Positions 27,401-39,400 of a stretch of 41,092 bases of DNA are shown here, piece by piece. The position numbers and the translations under genes were made by a program. The stretch spans positions 8,085 to 49,176 of the forward strand of contig VEQR01000018.1 of assembly GCA_018883125.1 (NCBI GenBank), given 5' to 3'. The notes under the pieces are model-generated. The model ran no database searches. It had not been told where the DNA came from and saw nothing but the letters and a program-made list of their open reading frames with translations. Numbering within the stretch: the first letter of the stretch is position 1; each line of letters starts with the position of its first letter. This DNA is from Candidatus Kapaibacterium sp. (lineage in GTDB: Bacteria > Bacteroidota > Ignavibacteria > Kapaibacteriales > Kapaibacteriaceae).

Positions 27401-30400
27401 CAAGTGCAGTTGCAGACGGCGATGGCTATTATGTTTTCAATGCTACCAGCGATGTGAATCTCGCTGCCAACACCAAGTATTGGTGGGTAGCCTCATTCGA
27501 TGAGCCTACCACAACGAACAGTTATCGGCAGTTTCGTATTCCATTGACCAATGGTAATTCGAGCCCAGGAGATGGGTTCACCTTTGGCTTCCAGGCTCAA
27601 GCTCGAAGGAAGTATAACGCTACCGGTCACGAGTGGTTTGGTGTTGACGATCAGTACATCAATAAGTTCTCGTTACGGTATGTCACACTTGGAGATGCGA
27701 GGCTCAATAATCCGAGCACTGTCTCAGCAACTGTTACCAAGCGGAACATTGCCTGCGCCGGCGCTTCGGATGGTACGATCACCGTTTCGGCCACAGGCGG
27801 AACACATGCCGACGCAACCACAAGGTCGTACTCATATAGCGCTGTGAAGGTCGGTGGCGGCTACAGCCAAACCAACACGACGGGTTCATTTACGGGGCTA
27901 GGCGCCGGATCGTATGATGTTTCGGTGATCGTTGCGGCAAGCGGATCCGGAACCAACCCTGCATGCACCACGTCGGCCGGCACGATGGTGATCTACGAGC
28001 CATCGGCAGTTACGGCCACGGTGGCCAAGACGAACATCAGCTGCAACGGTTCATCCGACGGTACGATCACGGTATCTGGTACCTCGGGAGGTACGCATGC
28101 CGATGCCGGCTCACGCACGTACCAGTACATGGTCGCCCGCAGTGGCGGCAGCACCACCGGACCACAAACGTCGAGTTCATTCACGGGTCTGCAGGCCGGC
28201 ACATATACCGTATCGGTTATCGCGCAGTCAACGGGTGCAAGCCCTGCATGTACGACGGCAGTATCCACGCAGGTCATCTATACACCGTTGGCCGTGACGG
28301 CAACAGTGGCCAAAACGAACATCAGTTGTAATGGTGCCAATGACGGTACGCTTACGGTGACGGGTACCTCTGGTGGCACGCATACGGATGCAGCGACGCG
28401 CGACTACAGCTATCGCCTTGTCAAGACCGGTGGAGGCGTGGACGTGACGAACACCACGGGAGCGTTCACTGGCCTCGGTGCCGGAACATATACCATATCG
28501 GCGATCGCAGCATCTTCGGGCTCGGGTGTCAACCCCGTCTGCACCACTGCAGTGTCAACGCCGGTGATCTACGAGCCATCGGCTGTGACGGCAGCCGGAT
28601 ATGCCGTGAACTTTGCCGGTTTGGCCCCCTTCAGATCAGGCAACAAGAACGTAGCCGGACCGCTTGGACCAGCCGGTGCCTACCAGTCGGGCTGGAATAA
28701 CATTGAGGCCGGTCAGAAGGTCAATGGTGGAGTTATTGCTGCCAGCAACGACTTCACCATCACCAATGCCTCGGGTGGCGGGCCGATCAGTATGAATATG
28801 AAGTTCAGCAACGAAGGCGGCAATGCCGGTGATGGTGCGGCCTCGACCAATGACTTTGACATTCTCTTTGCAACGTCGATTCGTTCGAACGACGCGGCAA
28901 CAACGGTTACCTCAACAAGCACGATCCCATTTTCGACCTATAGCGTCTACCTCTACGTGACCGGAGCAACTTTCAGCGTCAACGGCCGCACGGATGCAGA
29001 GTCCTTCACGAGCTCAAATGGATTTACGACGACGAACACGAAGCTGTTCACGGGGCTAAGTGGTCCGCTGACGTTCACGCAGAACAATAACACACTCATC
29101 AACGGCTTCTCGATCATCGGCTCCGGTTCGATGGCTTCCAAGACCAACATCACCTGCGCCGGCGCCAACGACGGAACGATCTCCATCGCGGTCATGGGCG
29201 GTACTCATGCCGAGGCAACATCAAGAACGTACACGTACAGTGCCGTGAAGGCGGGTGGCGGCTATAGTCAGACCAACGCGACAGGTTCCTTTACCGGGCT
29301 CGGTGCAGGATCGTACGACCTCACAGTGATCGCGGCGGCAAGCGGCTCGGGAACGAACCCTGCCTGCACGACGGCCGCCGGCACGGTGGTGATCTATGAG
29401 CCATCGGCTGTGACGTCAACGATCTCGTCGACAAACGTTTTGTGTAATGGCAATTCGAATGGAACGATCACGGTATCCGGCACATCTGGTGGAACACATA
29501 CCGACGCGGCTTCGCGCACATACCGGTACATGATCGCCCGCAGTGGCGGCAGTACCACGGGACCTCAAACAGCTGGCACATTCACAGGTCTACAGGCCGG
29601 CACATACACGGTTTCGGTGATCGCGCAGGCTACGGGCTCGACGCCTGCATGTACAACGTCAGCGAGTGTGACGATTACCCAGCCCCTTACTCTTGTGGCG
29701 AGCATCGCTTCGCAGGAAAATGTATCCTGCTTCGGAGGCAGTAACGGTACAGCTACGGCAGGCCAGACGGGAGGCACCTCGCCCTATACCTATCTGTGGA
29801 GTAATACCCAGACGACAGAGACGGCCACTGGTCTGGCACCGGGCACGTACAGTGTCACGGTGACCGACAGCAAGGGATGTACGGCATCGGCAACGGCAAC
29901 GATCACGCAGCCACCTGTCCTTTCGGCAAGTATCGCATCACAGACGAATGTGTCATGCAATGGCGCCAGCACCGGTACGGTTACTGCGAGCCAGGCCGGC
30001 GGTACATCACCGTATACGTATTCGTGGAGTAACGGTCAGACAACGCAAACAGCTACGGGTCTGGCTGCCGGCACCTATAGTGTGACGGTGACAGACAGCA
30101 AGAACTGTACGGCATCAGCTACGGCTACGATCACAGAGCCAACGGCCGTATCGATTGAAAGTGCCACGCAGCGTCGATACCTCGGTGTACCGGGGTCGGA
30201 ATCGTGGCAAACGGCTGTCGGGTATCCTGTAAACAAGGGTGCATACGACAACGGAGTCCGTTACGGCGTCTATGATCAGGTCTCCTTCAACGGAACTGAC
30301 TATGTCATGACCGTTTACATCGGAGCGGCCGGATATTCCCCGACAGGGTATCCGGCGAACTGGAAGCCCCTTTCCAGTTTGGCAACTATCTCCTGCAATG

Positions 30401-33400
30401 GCGCCAGCAATGGCGGTATAAAGGTTTCGGCATCGGGTGGAACGGGAACGCTTCAATACTCGATCAATAACTCGACATGGCAGACATCGAACACGTTCGA
30501 AGGGCTGGCCCCGAATACCTACACGGTGTACGTCAAGGATGCGAATTCTTGTCAGAAATCACTTGGTAGCATCGTTATCACTCAGCCCACTGTTCTTGCT
30601 GCAAGCATCGCCTCGCAGGTGAACGTATCCTGTAACGGCGGCAGCGATGGAACCGCGACGGTGTCGGCCAGCGGCGGTACGTCAGGCTACCGGTACTCGT
30701 GGAACACGACTCCTGTGCAGACCACAATCACTGCTACCGGCCTTTCCGCTGGTACCTATACGGTGACGGTTCAGGATGCGAACAACTGCTCTGCTACGGC
30801 GAGTGCGATCATCACACAGCCCACCGTCGTTACAATTGCATCGGCTGCGAAGAAGAGCTACGGCAGTTACTTTGAGAATCCGGCAAATTGGAGCTCGACG
30901 GCATCGTCGGGAACCACGTCAAGGACGGTCACTACTTCGGGTGGAAGCGAAGTGATGCGACTTGGACATGATAGCAAGCAGTTTAGCGCAACCTTTGTGC
31001 ATACGATCACGGCTCCGGAGTCCGGAGTTGTGGCCTTCGACTGGGCCGTTAGAGGCTGTCACTCATGGTTCCAGTCAAATGCATCCGTACGATTGTGGGT
31101 GGGTAATACGGGCAATGTCATCCAGACGTACTACAACCAGTACGGCGGCTGTGATTGGATGGCAAACGGCACCAGCAGTTTCCATGTAACCGCCGGAACA
31201 CAGTGGGGCTATACCGTCACAGGTTCGCACTTTGATGGCTCGTACCTTCTGGTTGGTCGGGTCGATATCGTCCGTTCAACATCGCGTTCGGACATCAGCT
31301 GCACCGGAGCTGCCGATGGTGGTATCACAGTGACGGCCAGTGGAGGCACGGGAGTGTTGCAGTATTCGAAAGACGATGGTACCAGTTATCAAACATCGAA
31401 TGTATTCACGGGTTTGAGTGCCGGTACATATGGCATCAAGGTCAAGGACGCCAACAATTGTGTTGCTTCGACGAATGTGACGATATCGGAGCCGACTGTT
31501 GTGACGCTGTCATCCGCGTCCACGAATAAGAGCAACAACGGATACGACGTGAGCTGTTTCGGGAATAATGATGGTAGTATCACTGTAACGGCCAGCGGTG
31601 GCACAGGTACGCTGCAGTACTCAAAGGACAACGGATCAAACTACCAGCTCTCGAACGTATTCACCGGTCTTGTTGCCGGCACATATTCAATCAAGGTTAA
31701 GGACAACAACAACTGCACAGCCACAACTTCGGCAACGATCACTCAGCCACCGGCACTTACCGTTGCCATCGTGTCATCAACGAACGTATCGTGCAATGGC
31801 GGTAACAACGGAACGGCCTCGGCATCTGCGAGCGGCGGAACGACGGATTACCGGTACTCGTGGAACACCACTCCTGCACGGACTACTGCCGCTGTTACCG
31901 GCCTCTCGGCAGGGACCTACACCGTAACAGTGCTGGACGCGAATAACTGCTCGGCAACGGCCAGTGTGGTCATCACGCAGCCGCCAGCCCTTGTGGCAAG
32001 CATCGATTCGAAGACGGATGTACTGTGCTTCGGCGGCAATGACGGTGCGGCCACGGTTAATCGGACTGGAGGAACCTCACCGTATACCTATCTCTGGAGC
32101 AGCGGTCAAACGACGCAGTCAATCACTGGCCTCGTGGCCGGCACGTACAGTATTACCGTTACCGATGCCCAGAACTGTTCGTCGCTGGCAACAGTGACCA
32201 TAGCGCAGCCATCGGCTGCAGTTGCGATTGCTAGTCCATCACTGACGCACGTTGCATGCAACAATGGTGCAACCGGCGCAGCGGATATCACCGTCAGTGG
32301 GGGTACTGTACCTTACTCATACACCTGGACCAAGCAGGGGGCTGATGGTACGTATGCCACAACCGAAGATCTGACGGGACTGACCTCCGGCACCTATACA
32401 ATTGTTGTCAACGACAAGAATGGTATTGCCGGAGGATGCACAGCCACGACAACCATCGTCATCACACAACCGGAACTGCCGGTGAGTATTAACGTCGCCG
32501 GGCAGACAAACGTTGTTTGTAATGGTGGCTCCACGGGGACGATCGGCATTAGCGTCGGCGGTGGCACACCACCATATAGCTACAACTGGTCGAAAACTGG
32601 TGGCGGGTTTACATCTACGAGCAAAGACCTCAGCGGCCTTACCGCCGGAACGTATTCCGTCACGGTGAATGATAACAATGGTATTGCCGGTGGATGTACC
32701 GACTCGAAGACCATCGTGGTCACCGAGCCGTCGGCGCCGGTAAGCGTCGTGGTTTCAAGCTCGCAGAACATTGCCTGTAATGGTACGTCCACGGGTGAGA
32801 TCAATATCACCGCAAGTGGTGGCACGGCGCCGTACACATACTCATGGACTAAGAATGGGTCCACGGAAACGTATTCGACGACCGAGGACCTAACTGGTCT
32901 GAGCGCGGGTACCTACACGATTGTGGTGACAGACGTTAATGGCAACATAGGTGGATGCCGAGCTTCAACGTCGGTCACAATTCTCGAGCCGACGGCGATC
33001 ACTGCGACCGTTACCAAAACAAATATCTCGTGCAACGGGTCTGTTGACGGAAGCATCACGGTCTCCGGTGCCTCGGGTGGTACGCATGTTTCTTCGGGTC
33101 CACGCACATTTACGTACCAAGCGGTCCGAACAGGTGGAGGATACAGTCAGACGACATCCGACGGATCGTTCACTGGTCTCGGTGCCGGAACGTATACCGT
33201 GTCGGTTATCGCCGCGGCGGTTACCGATGTTGCCCCGGCCTGCACGACGTCAGTATCAACCGTTGCAATATTCGAACCGACTGCTCTGTCCGCCGCCGGA
33301 TATGCCGTAAACTTCAGCGGCCTCTGCCGGGACTGTTCGGGCAACAAGAACGTCACTGGCACACTCGGGCCAGTAGGGGCAGAGCAATCGGGATGGGTCA

Positions 33401-36400
33401 ATGTCGATGTCGGCCAACCGGTGAATTATGCTACGCCGGGCTTGAGCTACAATTTCAATGCGACGAATGCGGCTGGTATTGCTCCGATTTCGATGAACGT
33501 TCAGTTCATGAATCAGGGCGGAAATGCCGGTGGTGGAACAACATCCACGAGTGCCTTTGACATCCTGTACGCGACAGGTATCCGTTCAAATGGCAGAACG
33601 ACCACCGTCACGTCAACCAGCCCTATCCCATTTGCGACATACAGTGTATATCTCTACGCCCCGAGTGCAGCAACCTATTACACTGTCAATGGGCGATCAA
33701 ATCCGGAATCAATTATCGAAGCCAACGGTTTTACGACGACGAATACCAAGTTGTTTACAGGATTGTCAGGTCCGCTAACCATTACTCAACGTGACAACAC
33801 GATGATCAACGGTTTCTCGATCATCGGATCCGGATCGTTGGCCACCAAGACGAATATCACGTGTGCCGGTGCCAGCGATGGAACAATCTCTGTATCGGTC
33901 ACGGGTGGAACACATGCAGATGCAACCACCAGATCGTACTCATACAGTGCTGTGAAGGTCGGTGGCGGCTACAGCCAAACCAATGCGACGGGTTCATTTA
34001 CGGGTCTAGGCGCCGGATCGTATGATGTTTCGGTGATCATGGCCGCAAGCGGATCCGGAACCAACCCGGCATGCACCACGTCGGCCGGCACGATGGTGAT
34101 CTATGAGCCATCGGCGTTGACGGCTACGGTTGCCAAGACGAATATCAGCTGCAACGGTTCATCGAATGGTACGATCACGGTATCGGGTACCTCGGGAGGC
34201 ACGCACGCCGAGGCCGCTTCACGGACGTACCAGTACACAATCGCCCGCAGTGGCGGCAGCACCACCGGACCTCAAACATCGGGTTCATTCACGGGTCTGC
34301 AGGCCGGCACATATACCGTATCGGTTATCGCGCAGTCAACGGGTGCAAGCCCTGCATGTACGACGGCAGTATCCACGCAGGTCATCTATACACCGTTGGC
34401 CGTGACGGCAACAGTGGCCAAAACGAACATCAGTTGTAATGGTGCCAATGACGGTACGCTTACGGTGACGGGTACCTCTGGTGGCACGCATACGGATGCA
34501 GCGACGCGCGACTACAGCTATCGCCTTGTCAAGACCGGTGGAGGCGTGGACGTGACGAACACCACGGGAGCGTTCACTGGCCTCGGTGCCGGAACATATA
34601 CCATATCGGCGATCGCAGCATCTTCGGGCTCGGGTGTCAACCCCGTCTGCACCACTGCAGTGTCAACGCCGGTGATCTACGAGCCATCGGCTGTGACGGC
34701 AGCCGGATATGCCGTGAACTTTGCCGGTTTGGCCCCCTTCAGATCAGGCAACAAGAACGTAGCCGGACCGCTTGGACCAGCCGGTGCCTACCAGTCGGGC
34801 TGGAATAACATTGAGGCCGGTCAGAAGGTCAATGGTGGAGTTATTGCTGCCAGCAACGACTTCACCATCACCAATGCCTCGGGTGGCGGGCCGATCAGTA
34901 TGAATATGAAGTTCAGCAACGAAGGCGGCAATGCCGGTGATGGTGCGGCCTCGACCAATGACTTTGACATTCTCTTTGCAACGTCGATTCGTTCGAACGA
35001 CGCGGCAACAACGGTTACCTCAACAAGCACGATCCCATTTTCGACCTATAGCGTCTACCTCTACGTGACCGGAGCAACTTTCAGCGTCAACGGCCGCACG
35101 GATGCAGAGTCCTTCACGAGCTCAAATGGATTTACGACGACGAACACGAAGCTGTTCACGGGGCTAAGTGGTCCGCTGACGTTCACGCAGAACAATAACA
35201 CACTCATCAACGGCTTCTCGATCATCGGCTCCGGTTCGATGGCTTCCAAGACCAACATCACCTGCGCCGGCGCCAACGACGGAACGATCTCCATCGCGGT
35301 CATGGGCGGTACTCATGCCGAGGCAACATCAAGAACGTACACGTACAGTGCCGTGAAGGCGGGTGGCGGCTATAGTCAGACCAACGCGACAGGTTCCTTT
35401 ACCGGGCTCGGTGCAGGATCGTACGACCTCACAGTGATCGCGGCGGCAAGCGGCTCGGGAACGAACCCTGCCTGCACGACGGCCGCCGGCACGGTGGTGA
35501 TCTATGAGCCATCGGCTGTGACGTCAACGATCTCGTCGACAAACGTTTTGTGTAATGGCAATTCGAATGGAACGATCACGGTATCCGGCACATCTGGTGG
35601 AACACATACCGACGCGGCTTCGCGCACATACCGGTACATGATCGCCCGCAGTGGCGGCAGTACCACGGGACCTCAAACAGCTGGCACATTCACAGGTCTA
35701 CAGGCCGGCACATACACGGTTTCGGTGATCGCGCAGGCTACGGGCTCGACGCCTGCATGTACAACGTCAGCGAGTGTGACGATTACCCAGCCCCTTACTC
35801 TTGTGGCGAGCATCGCTTCGCAGGAAAATGTATCCTGCTTCGGAGGCAGTAACGGTACAGCTACGGCAGGCCAGACGGGAGGCACCTCGCCCTATACCTA
35901 TCTGTGGAGTAATACCCAGACGACAGAGACGGCCACTGGTCTGGCACCGGGCACGTACAGTGTCACGGTGACCGACAGCAAGGGATGTACGGCATCGGCA
36001 ACGGCAACGATCACGCAGCCACCTGTCCTTTCGGCAAGTATCGCATCACAGACGAATGTGTCATGCAATGGCGCCAGCACCGGTACGGTTACTGCGAGCC
36101 AGGCCGGCGGTACATCACCGTATACGTATTCGTGGAGTAACGGTCAGACAACGCAAACAGCTACGGGTCTGGCTGCCGGCACCTATAGTGTGACGGTGAC
36201 AGACAGCAAGAACTGTACGGCATCAGCTACGGCTACGATCACAGAGCCAACGGCCGTATCGATTGAAAGTGCCACGCAGCGTCGATACCTCGGTGTACCG
36301 GGGTCGGAATCGTGGCAAACGGCTGTCGGGTATCCTGTAAACAAGGGTGCATACGACAACGGAGTCCGTTACGGCGTCTATGATCAGGTCTCCTTCAACG

Positions 36401-39400
36401 GAACTGACTATGTCATGACCGTTTACATCGGAGCGGCCGGATATTCCCCGACAGGGTATCCGGCGAACTGGAAGCCCCTTTCCAGTTTGGCAACTATCTC
36501 CTGCAATGGCGCCAGCAATGGCGGTATAAAGGTTTCGGCATCGGGTGGAACGGGAACGCTTCAATACTCGATCAATAACTCGACATGGCAGACATCGAAC
36601 ACGTTCGAAGGGCTGGCCCCGAATACCTACACGGTGTACGTCAAGGATGCGAATTCTTGTCAGAAATCACTTGGTAGCATCGTTATCACTCAGCCCACTG
36701 TTCTTGCTGCAAGCATCGCCTCGCAGGTGAACGTATCCTGTAACGGCGGCAGCGATGGAACCGCGACGGTGTCGGCCAGCGGCGGTACGTCAGGCTACCG
36801 GTACTCGTGGAACACGACTCCTGTGCAGACCACAATCACTGCTACCGGCCTTTCCGCTGGTACCTATACGGTGACGGTTCAGGATGCGAACAACTGCTCT
36901 GCTACGGCGAGTGCGATCATCACACAGCCCACCGTCGTTACAATTGCATCGGCTGCGAAGAAGAGCTACGGCAGTTACTTTGAGAATCCGGCAAATTGGA
37001 GCTCGACGGCATCGTCGGGAACCACGTCAAGGACGGTCACTACTTCGGGTGGAAGCGAAGTGATGCGACTTGGACATGATAGCAAGCAGTTTAGCGCAAC
37101 CTTTGTGCATACGATCACGGCTCCGGAGTCCGGAGTTGTGGCCTTCGACTGGGCCGTTAGAGGCTGTCACTCATGGTTCCAGTCAAATGCATCCGTACGA
37201 TTGTGGGTGGGTAATACGGGCAATGTCATCCAGACGTACTACAACCAGTACGGCGGCTGTGATTGGATGGCAAACGGCACCAGCAGTTTCCATGTAACCG
37301 CCGGAACACAGTGGGGCTATACCGTCACAGGTTCGCACTTTGATGGCTCGTACCTTCTGGTTGGTCGGGTCGATATCGTCCGTTCAACATCGCGTTCGGA
37401 CATCAGCTGCACCGGAGCTGCCGATGGTGGTATCACAGTGACGGCCAGTGGAGGCACGGGAGTGTTGCAGTATTCGAAAGACGATGGTACCAGTTATCAA
37501 ACATCGAATGTATTCACGGGTTTGAGTGCCGGTACATATGGCATCAAGGTCAAGGACGCCAACAATTGTGTTGCTTCGACGAATGTGACGATATCGGAGC
37601 CGACTGTTGTGACGCTGTCATCCGCGTCCACGAATAAGAGCAACAACGGATACGACGTGAGCTGTTTCGGGAATAATGATGGTAGTATCACTGTAACGGC
37701 CAGCGGTGGCACAGGTACGCTGCAGTACTCAAAGGACAACGGATCAAACTACCAGCTCTCGAACGTATTCACCGGTCTTGTTGCCGGCACATATTCAATC
37801 AAGGTTAAGGACAACAACAACTGCACAGCCACAACTTCGGCAACGATCACTCAGCCACCGGCACTTACCGTTGCCATCGTGTCATCAACGAACGTATCGT
37901 GCAATGGCGGTAACAACGGAACGGCCTCGGCATCTGCGAGCGGCGGAACGACGGATTACCGGTACTCGTGGAACACCACTCCTGCACGGACTACTGCCGC
38001 TGTTACCGGCCTCTCGGCAGGGACCTACACCGTAACAGTGCTGGACGCGAATAACTGCTCGGCAACGGCCAATGTGGTCATCTACGAGCCATCTGTAGTT
38101 ACGGCTACGGTGGCCAAGACAAACATCAGCTGCAACGGTTCATCCGACGGCACGATCACAGTATCGGGTACCTCGGGAGGCACGCACGCCGATGCCGGCT
38201 CACGCACGTACCAGTATTCAATCGCACGCAGTGGCGGTAGTACCACCGGACCTCAAACGTCGAGTTCATTCACGGGTCTGCAAGCCGGCACATACACCGT
38301 ATCGGTTATCGCGCAGTCAACGGGTGCAAACCCTGAATGTTCGACGGCTGTATCGACGCAGGTCATCTATTCACCGTCTGCTGTTGCGGCAACTGTGGCC
38401 AAAACGAACATCAGTTGTAATGGTGCTAACGACGGTACGCTCACTGTGACGGGTACCTCTGGTGGCACGAATACGGATGCCACAACACGCGATTATAGCT
38501 ACCGCGTTGTAAAGACCGGTGGAGGCGTGGACGTGACGAACACCACGGGAGCGTTCACTGGCCTTGGTGCCGGTACGTACACGGTGTCGGTGATCGCCGC
38601 TTCTTCGGGCTCGGGTGTCAACCCCGTGTGTACAACCACGGTTGCCACTCCGGTGATCTATGAGCCATCGGTTGTGACAGCCGCCGGGTATGCCGTGAAC
38701 TTCAATGGTATCTACGGTCAAGAGGAAGGGAAGAATGTTACTGGAGTGCTCGGTCCGTTTGAGCCGATTACCGTATATGATCCAATCCCACCGGGAGGCA
38801 GACAGGGCGGCTGGACGAATGTTAACATGGGAACGTCGCTCCATGGCAATTACTACAACACGTCGGTGAATTTCACCATGACCAACGCCGCTGGCGGGGG
38901 ACCCGTTGCAATGAATATCACCGTTCAGAATGATGGCGGCAACTCTGGCAATGGCACAACTTCGACCAACGACTTTGACATCCTATTCGCAACTGGTGTG
39001 CGTTCCGAATCCGGCACTACTACTATTTCGACAAAGGGAACAATACCATTTGCACGGTACAGCGTGTACTTGTATGCCACCGGAGAACAGGGTACGAACC
39101 CTTATACCGTTAACGGGCGCACAAATTATTCGTTGTTCACATCATCGAATGGCTTCACGACTTCGAATACCAAGTTGTTTGGGGGACTATCGGGACCGCT
39201 GACCATCACGCATACATCATCGTACAATTCGATGATCCATGGTTTTACGATCGTACCTGAAACGAGCGCATTCAAGACCAACATCACCTGTGCCGGCGCT
39301 AACGACGGAACGATCTCTATTTCGGTCACGGGTGGAACACATGCAGATGCAACCACCAGATCATACTCATACAGTGCTGTGAAGGTCGGTGGCGGTTTTA

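Larger units (their letters stand above)
28175..31963 (+). repeat. Large direct repeat, copy 1 (3789 nt)
   Basis: Matches 34283-38071 at a constant offset of 6108 nt. I compared many stretches, including synonymous positions, and saw no difference; this was not a full alignment. The first mismatches flanking it are 28174 (a) against 34282 (g), and 31964 (g) against 38072 (a). Both the length and the offset are multiples of three, so the frame is kept. It carries the right part of one SprB-type repeat, a YAVNF domain, the CBM-like and Cys-containing inserts and several short SprB units. Confidence 0.9.
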
